This document shows positions 1 through 8,533 of a DNA stretch of 58,695 nt, in pieces. Source of the stretch: Nocardia altamirensis NBRC 108246 (lineage in GTDB: Bacteria; Actinomycetota; Actinomycetes; Mycobacteriales; Mycobacteriaceae); contig NZ_BDAY01000044.1 of NCBI RefSeq assembly GCF_001612685.1, positions 1 to 58,695 of the forward strand, given 5' to 3'. Within the stretch, counting starts at the first letter, position 1. Every line of letters starts with the position of its first letter. The position numbers and the translations under genes were made by a program. The notes beneath the pieces are model-generated. The model saw nothing but the letters and a program-made list of their open reading frames with translations, was not told the origin of the DNA and did no database searches.

Positions 1-44
1 TACCCGGCTGACCTCCGCTGTCAGGTGCACATTCTCTTGTCCCA

Positions 45-430
45 GCCGGGTTGCTTGGCTGTGGTCCGGTCCAAAGATCTTTCAGAAGTGATCTTGGGAA
101 GTTGAGCGGAGAGAAATGGTGCGTGTCGTCCGGCGTGTTGCAACCATAAGACTCCGCTCAACGGCGGTCAGCAACCATTTCTCTCCGGTCAACCATTTCT
201 CTCCCGTCGATCCAAAGCTTGACGCTTCGCCGGGTTCCTCGCATACGGCTTGTAGGCCCGGTCCAACCAAGCCCTCAAATCGATCTTGAAATGTTGGCGT
301 GAGAGAAATGGCGCGTGTCGCGATACGCGCCGCAACCACTTCACTCACGCCAACGAAGCTCAGCAACCACTTCTCTCACGCCAACGCGGCCCGGCCGTCA
401 CCTTTCCGGCGCCGATGGAGCAGCATCCGA
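45..430. repeat. Two diverged tandem copies of a ~192-bp repeat
   Basis: No convincing gene lies in the first 430 bases. Landmarks recur at a constant 192-bp offset: GGTCCAA at 68 and 260, GATCTTG at 90 and 282, GAGAGAAATGG at 109 and 301, and GCAACCA followed by a TTCTCT run at 171 and 363. The second copy contains an 18-base arm (294-311) whose near-exact reverse complement occurs twice, at 336-353 and 367-384. The transcripts could therefore fold into alternative hairpins. The unit lies just downstream of the reverse-strand FtsX gene. It may be a non-autonomous palindromic element or a duplicated intergenic unit. I do not recognise the family. Confidence 0.6.
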
Positions 431-2965
431 TTACATGTCCGCGATGGCTGCCAAGGGTGGGGTGCGGGCGGCTCGGACGGCGGGCCAGAGGGCGGCGAGG
501 ACGCCGACCACGGCGGAACTCACCAGGACCAGGACCAGCTGCGACCATGGCACCGCGATCTGGTCAAGGCCGAGGTCGCGCAGGGTGCGCAGGAATCCGA
601 CGCCGAGCCCGAGCCCGAGCACTACACCGATGATCGCGCCGAACACCGCGATCAGCATGGACTCCAGATAGATGGTTCGCCGCACCTGGGTTCGCTGCAT
701 GCCGACCGCACGCAACATGCCGATCTCGCGACGCCGCTCGACCACCGACAACGCCAGCGTGTTGACGATGCCGAGGATCGCGATCACCACCGCCAAGGCG
801 AGCAGCCCGTACAGGATGGCGAGCAGGGTATTGATCTGCTTGCCTTGCGCCCCTTTGAATTCCTCGCGGTCCATGACCTGGACCACGACGAACGGCTCGA
901 CCACCTTCTCCAGATCGGTGCGCATCTCGCTGATATTCGCGCCAGGCTTGGCGGTGACCAGCACCACGATGTTGCTCTGGAAGTTGACGGGCACAACCTC
1001 TTTGAACACGACCGGCGACACCACGAATGCACCGAGCATCGGCGTCTTGCGGTAGACGCCGGTGACGGTCAGCGGAACCTTCTTGCCGTCGAAACTGGTC
1101 GGCGAGATCTGCTGGCCGACCGACCAACCACGCTTCTTGGCTTCGTCGTCGGAAACCAGTATGTCGCGATCGCCGAGAGTGGCACTGCCGCGCAGTATTT
1201 CGTAGTTCAACGCCCGATCGAGCTGGCCGTCCGGTGAGGTGCCGCCGATCTGATCGTCCGCGCCGATCCGGAAGCCGACACCACGGATGCCGACGACGTC
1301 GGCGACGCCGGGCACCGACTTGCGGATATCGTCGGCAACGGAGAACGGCACACCGACGAACTGCTGTCCGGCCAGCACGTATTCGGACTTCACGCCCTTG
1401 TCCACCAGCACGCCGACGCTCGCCTTCGCCGAGGCGCCGAGCATGCCGATCGCGGTGACCAGCATCAGCCCGAGGGTGAGCGCGAAAGCCGTTGCGGCAG
1501 TGCGGCGCGGGTTGCCCGAGGCATTGTTGCGCGCCATCCGGCCGATCGGGCCGAACGGGCGCAACAGCGCGCCGAGCCCGGTGACCACCGGCCGCGAGAA
1601 CGCGGGTGCGGCAAGCAGGACCGCGAGAATCAAGGCAAGCGCACCGATTCCGACGGTGATCGCCGCGTTGCCACCGGTGGATTGCGCACCGACCACGACG
1701 AACCCGACGCCGACCAGCGCGAGCAGCACGCCGAGCAGCGTCCGCAGCCGCAACGACTCACCGGCAGAAGCGAATTCCTCCCGCATCGCCTGCACGGGTG
1801 GAATCCGTGCCGCCCGCCGCGCAGGCGCGTAGGCGCTGGCCATCGTGACGAGCAGGCCGACGAGCAAGCCGACCACGATGGTGCGTGGCAGCACCGCCAT
1901 CGATCCGGTGGGCAGGCCGAGGTCGAAGGCGTTGAGCACCGCGGACAACCCGTAGGCCAGACCGACGCCGCCGGCCAAACCTATTGCGCTGCCGATCAAT
2001 CCGATGACGAACGCTTCAGCGACCACGGACCGCCCCACCTGTTGTCGGCTGGCGCCGACCGCGCGCAGCAGCGCGAGTTCCCGCAGTCGTTGCGCGACGA
2101 TCATGGAGAAGGTGTTGTAGATGATGAAGGTGCCGACGATCAGCGCGATGGCGCCGAACGCGAGCAGGAAGTAGTTGATGAAGTTGAGCGCGTTGGAGAT
2201 CTCCTTCTTGATGTCCGCACGCACCTGATCGCCGTTCTGCACCTTGTAGCCAGGTAGGTCCTTGGCCAGCCGGTCTCGCAGTTCATCGGCGGATGTGCCG
2301 GGGGCGACGGCGATGTCGGCGTAAGCCACATACAACCCGTTGGTGAACAGCTTGCGCGCCTGCACATCATCGAACAGCACGCCGATGAAACCGCCGGTGT
2401 CCGAAGGTACTTGATAGATGCCGGTGAGCGTGACGTCGATGGGGACGCCCTGCGACGGGATCATCACCTTGGTGCGATCACCGACCTTCAGCCCGGCCCG
2501 TTCGGCGCCGCCGGTGTTGATCGCGATCTCGCCGGACTTCGAGGGCGGCACGCCCTCCAAGAACTTGTCCGGCTCGGTAACCGCCTGGCCCGGTGGCAGA
2601 TACGACTGGCCGAAGGTAGGCGCACCGCCGGTCTGCACCGCCTTCTTGCCGTCGGGGGTGAGCAGAATGACGATGCCGTTCGCGCTGGACGCGACCGTGC
2701 GCACGCCGGGGTACTTCTTCAGCTCGTCCACGACATTGTTCGGAACCCCTTGGCCCTGGCGCTCTTTGGGGCCGACCCTGACATCGACCCCTTTCGCCTG
2801 ACCCGCGAAGATGCCGTCGAAGGTGCGCTGCAGCGTATCGGTGAAGACGAACGAACCAGCGATGAACGCGGTCCCGAGCACCACCGACAACACCGTGAGC
2901 GCCAGCCGTACTTTGTGTGCGGCGAGATTGCGCAAGGCGACCTTGCGCATCGGACTTCCGGCCAT
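431..2965 (-). CDS. FtsX-family ABC transporter permease (MacB/LolCE-like), 844 aa
   Basis: This is a membrane permease with two FtsX/MacB_PCD modules. A first membrane span lies near residues 20-42, followed by a large extracytoplasmic loop. A three- to four-span block sits around residues 265-400, then a second extracytoplasmic region, and the last block of spans lies near 715-840 with the typical ERRREIG segment. Such permeases work with a LolD/MacB-type ATPase in lipid, lipoprotein, peptide or antibiotic export, or in mechanotransmission. The ATPase gene lies directly upstream and overlaps it: GTGATGG holds the ATPase stop together with a GTG (2968) or ATG (2965) start. The two are thus probably translationally coupled. 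The substrate cannot be read from the sequence. Confidence 0.92.
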   Translation of the reverse strand: MAGSPMRKVALRNLAAHKVRLALTVLSVVLGTAFIAGSFVFTDTLQRTFDGIFAGQAKGVDVRVGPKERQGQGVPNNVVDELKKYPGVRTVASSANGIVILLTPDGKKAVQTGGAPTFGQSYLPPGQAVTEPDKFLEGVPPSKSGEIAINTGGAERAGLKVGDRTKVMIPSQGVPIDVTLTGIYQVPSDTGGFIGVLFDDVQARKLFTNGLYVAYADIAVAPGTSADELRDRLAKDLPGYKVQNGDQVRADIKKEISNALNFINYFLLAFGAIALIVGTFIIYNTFSMIVAQRLRELALLRAVGASRQQVGRSVVAEAFVIGLIGSAIGLAGGVGLAYGLSAVLNAFDLGLPTGSMAVLPRTIVVGLLVGLLVTMASAYAPARRAARIPPVQAMREEFASAGESLRLRTLLGVLLALVGVGFVVVGAQSTGGNAAITVGIGALALILAVLLAAPAFSRPVVTGLGALLRPFGPIGRMARNNASGNPRRTAATAFALTLGLMLVTAIGMLGASAKASVGVLVDKGVKSEYVLAGQQFVGVPFSVADDIRKSVPGVADVVGIRGVGFRIGADDQIGGTSPDGQLDRALNYEILRGSATLGDRDILVSDDEAKKRGWSVGQQISPTSFDGKKVPLTVTGVYRKTPMLGAFVVSPVVFKEVVPVNFQSNIVVLVTAKPGANISEMRTDLEKVVEPFVVVQVMDREEFKGAQGKQINTLLAILYGLLALAVVIAILGIVNTLALSVVERRREIGMLRAVGMQRTQVRRTIYLESMLIAVFGAIIGVVLGLGLGVGFLRTLRDLGLDQIAVPWSQLVLVLVSSAVVGVLAALWPAVRAARTPPLAAIADM

Positions 2966-3741
2966 CACGCCTGCTCCAGTGCCTTCATCCGGTCCAGGAC
3001 GGTGTCCGCGGTCGGGTCACGCATCTCGTTGACGATCTTTCCGTCGCCGAGGAACACCACCCGGTCGGCGAACCCGGCGGCGTGCGGCTCGTGCGTCACG
3101 ATCACCACCGTCTGCTCGAACTCGTCGACGGCGGCCCGCAGGATCGACAGCACCTCCCCGGAGGCGCGCGAGTCGAGGTTGCCGGTCGGCTCGTCGCCGA
3201 AAATGATCTCCGGCTTGCCTGCCAGCGCTCGCGCACACGCCACGCGCTGCTGCTGGCCACCGGACAGCTCGCTCGGCCGGTGGGTGAGCCGGTCGGTGAG
3301 GCCGAGCCGCTTCAGCACGGTGTCGAGCCAGTCCTGGTCCGGTTTGCGTCCGGCGATGTCGAGCGGCAGCGTGATGTTTTCCAGGGCCGTGAGCGTCGGG
3401 ACCAGGTTGAAGGCCTGGAACACGAAGCCGATGCGGTCCCGGCGTAGTCGGGTCATCTGCTTGTCGGAGAGCCCGGCGAGGTCGGTGTCGCCGATCCGTA
3501 CGGTGCCGGAGCTGGCGCTGTCGAGCCCGGCCAGGCAGTGCATCAACGTCGACTTACCGGACCCCGAAGGACCCATGATCGCCGTGAACTCTCCCTTCGC
3601 GAACTCGGCCGACACCCCGTCCAGCGCCCGTACCTGCGTATCCCCCGACCCGTAGACCTTGACCAGGTCGATAGCGCGGGCCGCGACGTCGAGCGGAACC
3701 GCCTGTTCGGCGGTGTCGGCGTCCAAAGCTTGCGAAGTCAT
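2965..3741 (-). CDS. ABC transporter ATP-binding protein (LolD/MacB type), 258 aa
   Basis: This is the ATPase partner of the overlapping FtsX permease. Walker A (GPSGSGKST) lies at about residues 57-65. The signature LSGGQQQRVACARAL and Walker B with its catalytic glutamate (GDEPTGNLDS) follow near 160-190, and the switch His lies in VIVTHEP. The spacing and the NLDS D-loop are typical of the FtsE/LolD/MacB subfamily. I chose the ATG at 3741. A GTG six bases upstream (3747) is the alternative, and neither has a strong ribosome-binding site. It reads away from the MarR gene with an 80-bp gap. Confidence 0.93.
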   Translation of the reverse strand: MTSQALDADTAEQAVPLDVAARAIDLVKVYGSGDTQVRALDGVSAEFAKGEFTAIMGPSGSGKSTLMHCLAGLDSASSGTVRIGDTDLAGLSDKQMTRLRRDRIGFVFQAFNLVPTLTALENITLPLDIAGRKPDQDWLDTVLKRLGLTDRLTHRPSELSGGQQQRVACARALAGKPEIIFGDEPTGNLDSRASGEVLSILRAAVDEFEQTVVIVTHEPHAAGFADRVVFLGDGKIVNEMRDPTADTVLDRMKALEQA

Positions 3742-3822
3742 GCACACCAGTCTTACCGCGTTCGCGCCACCGCGCCATCAGGGATTTCCCGGACTGACCC
3801 GATTTTGCTGCGCCGCGAACGG

Positions 3823-4260
3823 TTACGTGGTAGCAGGTTCGGCGTGCAAAATGTCGACCATGGCCGCGAGTGACCTGGCCATTCGTCCATGATCGGCGGC
3901 CAGCGCGTCGAGTCCGCGCTCGGCGAGCGCGCGATTCATCACCTGGTACGCCAGCAAGCCACGCCGGGTCGGAAAAACCAGGACGCGCCGACGATCGGTG
4001 TCGTCGACTTTGCGGTGCACCAGGTTGTCGGAGATCATCGCGTCGATCAATCGGGTCAGGCTGGCCCCGGTCAGCAAGGTCGCCTCGGCGAGGTGCGACA
4101 TCGGGCGGCCGACACCGTCGGCCACCGCTCCGAGCACATGCCAGTTCGCAACCGACATGTCGCCGAGGCAGGCCGCGATGGCCCGGTCGAGTTCCTGCGA
4201 TGCCCTGCGCACGAGTCGCGCCAACTCCTCGAGACCGGCCGGTGCGGTGCTATCGTCCAC
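3823..4260 (-). CDS. MarR-family regulator, AmiA-like, probably leaderless
   Basis: This is a winged-helix repressor-type protein of about 145 aa. The HTH region reads MSVANWHVLGAV then RPMSHLAEAT, and the wing contains the typical DDTDRRRVLVFPT segment. I start it at GTG 4260 because a TATAGT -10-like box (4272-4267) ends exactly six bases before it, as in a leaderless mRNA, and because this gives the usual MarR length. An ATG at 4323 would add 21 residues and run through the forward gene's start. Divergence from an AmiC-like gene followed by an FmdA amidase resembles the M. smegmatis acetamidase regulators (AmiA is MarR-like). Repression of the neighbouring genes is an inference. Confidence 0.85.
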   Translation of the reverse strand: MDDSTAPAGLEELARLVRRASQELDRAIAACLGDMSVANWHVLGAVADGVGRPMSHLAEATLLTGASLTRLIDAMISDNLVHRKVDDTDRRRVLVFPTRRGLLAYQVMNRALAERGLDALAADHGRMARSLAAMVDILHAEPATT

Positions 4261-4266
4261 AGCAGC

Positions 4267-4310
4267 ACTATAGCCAACCCCGTTCGGTAAATATTCAGAT
4301 GGAAATATTC
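4267..4310. promoter_or_regulatory. Divergent promoter/operator between MarR and AmiC-like genes
   Basis: The short divergent interval has a TATAGT -10-like box for the regulator (reverse strand, 4272-4267) and a TAAATA box (4288-4293) five bases before the ATG at 4299. Two AATATT motifs eight bases apart form an imperfect palindrome over the forward start. The 16-mer at 4291-4306 (ATATTCAGATGGAAAT) matches 14 of 16 bases at 5472-5487 before the FmdB-like gene. That makes it a credible binding site for the divergent MarR protein. Confidence 0.6.
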
Positions 4311-5405
4311 GGTGGTGATCCATTGCCGCGCCCGGGTTTTCGTCGTGCCACGGTAGACATCGCCCTCGTGGTGCCGCTGAGCGGACCCGCGGGCATGTTC
4401 GGACCTTCCTGTGAAGCCTGCGCCACCTTGGCCATTGGCGACATCAACGCGGCGGGCGGGATCCTCGATCGGCCGGTTCGGCTGCACCCCGTCGACGCGG
4501 GCGCGCCGCTGCCCGTCCTCGCCGCGACGATCGACCGGATGATCAGCGCGGGCCGGATCGACGGTGTCGTCGGCTGGCATTTGTCCAACGCGCGCAAGGT
4601 GATCACGCCGCAGACGGCGGGCCGGGTGCCCTACGTTTACACGACGTTCTACGAAGGCGGCGAGGACTCCGACGGCGTCTACATGGTCGGCGAAACGCCG
4701 GAGCAGCAGCTCTTCCCCGCACTGCGGTGGTTGCGCGCCGAGCACGGCATCCGGCGCTGGTGCATTGTCGGCAACGACTACGTGTGGCCGAGGGAAACCG
4801 CAAGGGCTGCCAGGGAATTCGCCGACACCACCGATATCGATATCGTCGGCCAGACCTTTGTCCCGCTCGGCGGGCGCGACTTCCGGCGCGCACTGGAGCT
4901 GATCCGCACCGCACCGGCGCAGGGCGTGCTGCTGTTCCTGGTCGGCGCGGACTGCGCCGCGTTCAATCGGGCGTTCGCCGCGGCGGGGCTCGACGACGGC
5001 AGGTTACGGCTGAGCATGATGATCGGCGAGGACGTGCTGTACGCGGGCGGACCGGACAGCACGCGCGGATTGTTCACCGCCAGTGGCTATTTCGAGAGCG
5101 TGGTGTCCTCGGCCTGCATGGACTTCGGGGCGAGGTACCTGCACGAGTTCGGTCCGGCCGCGCCCGCGCTCAACAACATCGGTGAATCCTGTTACGAGGG
5201 ACTGCTGTTGTTCGCCTCGCTGGCCGACTCGGCCCGCAGCCTCGACCTGCGCGCCATCGAACGCAAGGCGCCGCGGGTGAGCTACGGCGGTCCGCGCGGC
5301 GAGGTGCGGGTGCGCGGCGCGCACACCACCCAGCCGGTCTATCTGGCCGACGCCGACGCCATGGAGTTCAGCGTGCGTGCCGAGTTGAGCTCGGCGATCC
5401 GGTAA
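4299..5405 (+). CDS. AmiC-like substrate-sensing protein (Peripla_BP_6 fold), cytosolic
   Basis: This 368-aa protein has the two-lobe type 1 periplasmic-binding-protein fold of AmiC and urea/short-chain amide binding proteins. The segments ALVVPLSGPAGMFGP, AIGDINAAGGIL and the central VYTTFYEGG support this. It has no signal peptide or lipobox: the N-terminus is charged and starts the first beta-strand by residue 20. It therefore looks like a cytosolic ligand sensor, as AmiC is, and not a transporter subunit. The ATG at 4299 lies five bases after a TAAATA box, and longer forms starting upstream would overlap the MarR gene. The FmdB/FmdA genes follow. I infer that it senses amides and modulates expression of the amidase. 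Confidence 0.85.
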   Translation: MEIFGGDPLPRPGFRRATVDIALVVPLSGPAGMFGPSCEACATLAIGDINAAGGILDRPVRLHPVDAGAPLPVLAATIDRMISAGRIDGVVGWHLSNARKVITPQTAGRVPYVYTTFYEGGEDSDGVYMVGETPEQQLFPALRWLRAEHGIRRWCIVGNDYVWPRETARAAREFADTTDIDIVGQTFVPLGGRDFRRALELIRTAPAQGVLLFLVGADCAAFNRAFAAAGLDDGRLRLSMMIGEDVLYAGGPDSTRGLFTASGYFESVVSSACMDFGARYLHEFGPAAPALNNIGESCYEGLLLFASLADSARSLDLRAIERKAPRVSYGGPRGEVRVRGAHTTQPVYLADADAMEFSVRAELSSAIR

Positions 5406-5459
5406 CACGAACTTCACCTTGCGGTTTCGCTGCGGCGACACCGAGGCCTTTGTATCGTC

Positions 5460-5487
5460 TTCATACGAAACATATTCATATGAAAAT
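5460..5487 (+). promoter_or_regulatory. Tandem TTCATAYGAA palindromes upstream of fmdB/fmdA
   Basis: TTCATACGAA (5460-5469) and the perfect palindrome TTCATATGAA (5475-5484) lie 15 bp apart centre to centre and end 15 bases before the FmdB-like GTG. The 16-mer at 5472-5487 matches the element over the AmiC-like start at 14 of 16 positions. This is direct evidence for a shared operator. The regulator is inferred to be the nearby MarR protein. Confidence 0.6.
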
Positions 5488-5499
5488 AATGAGGTCACT

Positions 5500-5778
5500 G
5501 TGCCCCTCTATTGGTTCCACTGCCGCGCCTGCGGCGGTTTCGATCTCGCTTTCTCGATGGCCGACGTGCCTGCCGCCGCGCCGTGCCCGGAATGCGGGTC
5601 GAGCAGCAAACGACAGTTCGGCGTCGCCGCGTTGATCCGGCCGGGCTCGCGCGCCGTCCGGCTGATCGATGCGACGAAGCGCACCGCGAGCGAGCCGTCG
5701 GTCGTCGCGGCGCCGCCGCCGCGCCGGTCCGTGCCCATCAGCCGAAACCCCTTGCACCGCACACTTCCCCGCCCCTGA
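5500..5778 (+). CDS. FmdB-family zinc-ribbon protein, 92 aa
   Basis: This small protein has a zinc ribbon near its N-terminus. CRAC (CxxC) and CPEC (CxxC) are about 20 residues apart, as in FmdB and related regulatory proteins next to formamidase genes. The C-terminal half is basic and proline-rich, with no recognised domain. GTG 5500 has GAGG five bases upstream. An earlier TTG in frame would translate through the operator-like palindromes. The next gene begins 19 bp later and encodes an FmdA-type amidase, which supports an fmdBA-like operon. FmdB proteins are often called regulators, but their biochemistry is poorly established. Confidence 0.8.
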   Translation: MPLYWFHCRACGGFDLAFSMADVPAAAPCPECGSSSKRQFGVAALIRPGSRAVRLIDATKRTASEPSVVAAPPPRRSVPISRNPLHRTLPRP

Positions 5779-5797
5779 GACCCCCAAGGACAGCCGC

Positions 5798-7051
5798 ATG
5801 CCAGAGCTACTCTTCCCGCTGGATTCGACCAAGCGATTCACCGACCAGAAGTTCGTCGGCCACAACCGGTGGCATCCCGACATCCCCGCCGCGCTCACCG
5901 TCAAGCCGGGCACCGAGTTCCGGGTGCACGTGCGCGAGTGGTTCGACGGCGCGATCCACAACGACGATTCCGCCGAGGACGTGCTCAACGCACCACTCAG
6001 CACCGTGCATTGCCTGTCCGGCCCGTTCGCGATCGAGGGCGCGCAGCCCGGCGACCTGCTCATCGTCGACATCCTCGACATCGGCCCGATCCCGCAGGAG
6101 GATTCGGGTCCGCTGGCAGGCCAGGGCTGGGGGTACACCGGCATCTTCCCCACCGACAACGGCGGCGGTTTTCTCACCGAGCACTTCCCCGATGCCTACA
6201 AGGCGATCTGGGATTTCAGCGGACAGACCACCACCTCGCGCCACATTCCCGGCGTCAAGTTCACCGGGATGACCCACCCAGGCCTGATGGGCACCGCGCC
6301 GTCGGCCGCACTGCTGGCGAAATGGAATGCCCGCGAGGGGGCGTTGATCGCGACCGACCCGCAGCGAGTGCCGCCACTCGCCCTGCCGCCCGAGCCGCGC
6401 GACGCCGTCCTCGGCACGCTCGCAGGCACCGAGTTCGACCGGGTCGCAGGCGAGGCCGCGCGCACCGCCCCGCCGCGGGAGAACGGCGGCAACCAGGACA
6501 TCAAGAACTTCACCCGCGGCAGCAGGGTGTTCTATCCGGTGTTCGTCGACGGCGCGCTGCTCTCGGTCGGCGACCTGCACTTCTCCCAGGGCGACGGCGA
6601 GATCACCTTCTGCGGCGCCATCGAGATGGGCGGATTCATCGACCTGCGTGTCGATCTCATCAAGAACGGCATGGAGCTCTACGGCGTCAGCGAGAACGCC
6701 ATCTTCGTGCCTGGCAACTCCGGACCGGTCTACTCCGAATACCTCGCGTTCTCCGGCACCTCCGTCACCCTCGGCGGCGAACAGCGCTACCTCGATGCGC
6801 AACTGTCCTTCGAGCGCGCCTGCCTGCACGCGATCGACTACCTGACCAAGTTCGGCTATACCCCTGAGCAGGCCTATCTCCTGCTCGGCGCCGCGCCCAT
6901 CGAGGGCCGCTTCTCCGGCGTCGTCGACATTCCCAATTCCTGTGCCACGGTCTACGTCCCGACCGCCATCTTCGATTTCCCGGTGCTGCCGACCGCGGCG
7001 GGCCCGACCCAGATCGACTCCGGCCGGGGCGCGCCACACGCCACCCGCTGA
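5798..7051 (+). CDS. fmdA: Formamidase/acetamidase (FmdA/AmdA family), 417 aa
   Basis: This is a cytosolic amidohydrolase of the FmdA_AmdA family, which releases ammonia from formamide or acetamide. Typical segments are VGHNRWHPDIPAAL near the N-terminus, the acidic stretch GDLLIVDILDIGPIP, MTHPGLMGTAPS, GGNQDIKNFTRGSRVFYPVF and VGDLHFSQGDGEITFCGAIE. The length matches the family. ATG 5798 follows the FmdB-like stop by 19 bp, with AAGGA upstream. With the MarR and AmiC-like genes it forms a compact amide-utilisation locus. No dedicated amide channel or ABC permease gene is visible here. Formamide versus acetamide preference cannot be read from the sequence. Confidence 0.9.
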   Translation: MPELLFPLDSTKRFTDQKFVGHNRWHPDIPAALTVKPGTEFRVHVREWFDGAIHNDDSAEDVLNAPLSTVHCLSGPFAIEGAQPGDLLIVDILDIGPIPQEDSGPLAGQGWGYTGIFPTDNGGGFLTEHFPDAYKAIWDFSGQTTTSRHIPGVKFTGMTHPGLMGTAPSAALLAKWNAREGALIATDPQRVPPLALPPEPRDAVLGTLAGTEFDRVAGEAARTAPPRENGGNQDIKNFTRGSRVFYPVFVDGALLSVGDLHFSQGDGEITFCGAIEMGGFIDLRVDLIKNGMELYGVSENAIFVPGNSGPVYSEYLAFSGTSVTLGGEQRYLDAQLSFERACLHAIDYLTKFGYTPEQAYLLLGAAPIEGRFSGVVDIPNSCATVYVPTAIFDFPVLPTAAGPTQIDSGRGAPHATR

Positions 7052-7058
7052 GGCGACG

Positions 7059-7105
7059 CTGCCCGGCCGTTTGCGTTTGCTCGTCGAATGCGAAGGGCCG
7101 GGCAG
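7059..7105 (+). terminator. Stem-loop after fmdA
   Basis: CTGCCCGGCC (7059-7068) and GGCCGGGCAG (7096-7105) form a perfect 10-bp stem starting seven bases after the fmdA stop. The loop is 27 nt, and no U-tract follows. The position fits an actinobacterial terminator of the kind that lacks a U-run. Confidence 0.5.
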
Positions 7106-7300
7106 TACGTAGGCAGGCAACTATCCGCAAATGATGAATGTCTGCGTGTCACAAGGATGCAAACCAGAAAGCTGAGGTCAACGGGCCGCTGAAATAGTGG
7201 TCAACCGTCAAGTTATCGAATATGGTCCCGACAGCATCCGGCGGTGTTTCAATCGACGGACGTGTGCTCTGAAGTAGCTGTTGCAAGCGAAAGGAGTTCC

Positions 7301-8527
7301 ATGGGCCCGACGGTCGCCGAACGGATCCACCAGCGCGTCGAGAGATTTCACTCGGAAAGAGTTGCCGGACATTGGGGCGGCCGGCACCTGCTACACAGCG
7401 GCACGCCTCGCTACGGTGACGTCATCCTCAACAGCGGTGACTATCTGGCGCTGACAGGCGATCCGCGCATCAACCACGCGATCAAGACCGGGCTGCGCTC
7501 GGCCAACATGGGCCGATTCGCCTCCGGCGCCTTCCTACACGGCGCGCATCCGCAGATCGTGCTGGAACGCGCGCTCGCCGAGCACCTACGCGCGCCCGCC
7601 GGGATCCTCTGCCAATCCGGATGGCACGCGACCGTCGGCCTGATGCAGTCGATCGCGGACCCGGAAACCCCGGTCTACATCGACCAATTCGCACACATGT
7701 CGCTCTGGCACAGCGCCAGGGTGGCGCGGGCGCCGATCCATTCGTTCCGGCACAATTTTCCCGGACACCTGCGCGAGCTGATCCGCCAGCACGGGCCGGG
7801 GATCATCGCGGTGGACGCGATCTACAGCACCAACGGCAGCCGGTGTCCGCTCACCCAGCTCTGCGATATCGCCGAGGAAACCGACAGCGTGCTCGTTGTC
7901 GACGAATCGCATGCGCTCGGCACCGACGGCCCCGCCGGGGCAGGCATGGTGGTGGCGCTCGGCCTGACCGATCGGGTGTCCTTCCGAATTGCCAGCCTGT
8001 CCAAGGCCTTTGCCGGACGCGCCGGGTTCGTCGCCGCCAACAGCGCGGAATTCGCCGACTACTTCAAGATGGAGTCGCAGCCCGCGGTGTTCTCCTCGAT
8101 GCTGCTGCCGTACGAAATCGCCGGGCTCGCAGCGACACTCGATGTGATCCGGGTCGACAACGCACGGCGCCAACGGCTCAGGGAGCTGTCGACCATGGTG
8201 CGAAGGGCGCTGACCACTCTCGAATTCGACCTGGAGGGTTCCGCGAGCCACATCGTCGCGCTACAGGCCGGACCCGACCTGCGTGCCTCGGCCATCCGCG
8301 ACTTCCTCGAAGCCCGCGGCATCTACGGCTCGCTGCTGTGCCCGCCGTGCACCTCGTACAACCACACGCTCATCCGTTTCTGCCTGCATGCGGGGCTGAC
8401 CGATCAGCACATCGATCGATTCATCGAGGCCTGCACCGATATTCGGGCCCGCTTCGGCGCAACGCCGCCGATCAAGGGCTTCTCCCCCGCGCACGCGCAG
8501 GCCCGTGGCGTGCCGAGCAACACCTGA
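7301..8527 (+). CDS. CqsA-like alpha-oxoamine synthase (alpha-hydroxyketone autoinducer synthase family)
   Basis: This 408-aa PLP-dependent fold type I enzyme belongs to the alpha-oxoamine synthase family (KBL, AONS, SPT, CqsA). Several segments match what I know of Vibrio CqsA better than biotin-type AONS: LNSGDYLAL, CQSGWHATVGLMQSI, YIDQFAHMSLWHSARVA, RHGPGIIAVDAIYST, VDESHALGTDGPAGAG and FSSMLLPYEIAGL. The PLP-binding lysine is K235 in SLSKAF. ATG 7301 has a strong AAGGAG five bases upstream. CqsA joins an acyl-CoA to S-adenosylmethionine or 2-aminobutyrate to make CAI-1-type signals; whether that happens here is inference. No cqsS/lqsS sensor kinase lies nearby. Upstream is fmdA and downstream a convergent EF-Tu paralogue. 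Confidence 0.85.
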   Translation: MGPTVAERIHQRVERFHSERVAGHWGGRHLLHSGTPRYGDVILNSGDYLALTGDPRINHAIKTGLRSANMGRFASGAFLHGAHPQIVLERALAEHLRAPAGILCQSGWHATVGLMQSIADPETPVYIDQFAHMSLWHSARVARAPIHSFRHNFPGHLRELIRQHGPGIIAVDAIYSTNGSRCPLTQLCDIAEETDSVLVVDESHALGTDGPAGAGMVVALGLTDRVSFRIASLSKAFAGRAGFVAANSAEFADYFKMESQPAVFSSMLLPYEIAGLAATLDVIRVDNARRQRLRELSTMVRRALTTLEFDLEGSASHIVALQAGPDLRASAIRDFLEARGIYGSLLCPPCTSYNHTLIRFCLHAGLTDQHIDRFIEACTDIRARFGATPPIKGFSPAHAQARGVPSNT

Positions 8528-8533
8528 CGAAAC

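Noticed and set aside
299..1237. Long forward frame antisense to the FtsX permease
   Set aside because: It is the complement of a clearly real FtsX gene and has Arg/His/Asp-rich composition without domains. Many similar shadow frames were dropped throughout.
3870..4298. 143-codon N-terminal extension of the AmiC-like protein
   Set aside because: It is antisense to the MarR gene and Arg-rich; the family N-terminus begins after ATG 4299.
7301..8527. Biotin synthesis KAPA synthase (bioF)
   Set aside because: No other bio genes nearby, and several blocks fit CqsA better. Not fully excluded without a phylogeny.
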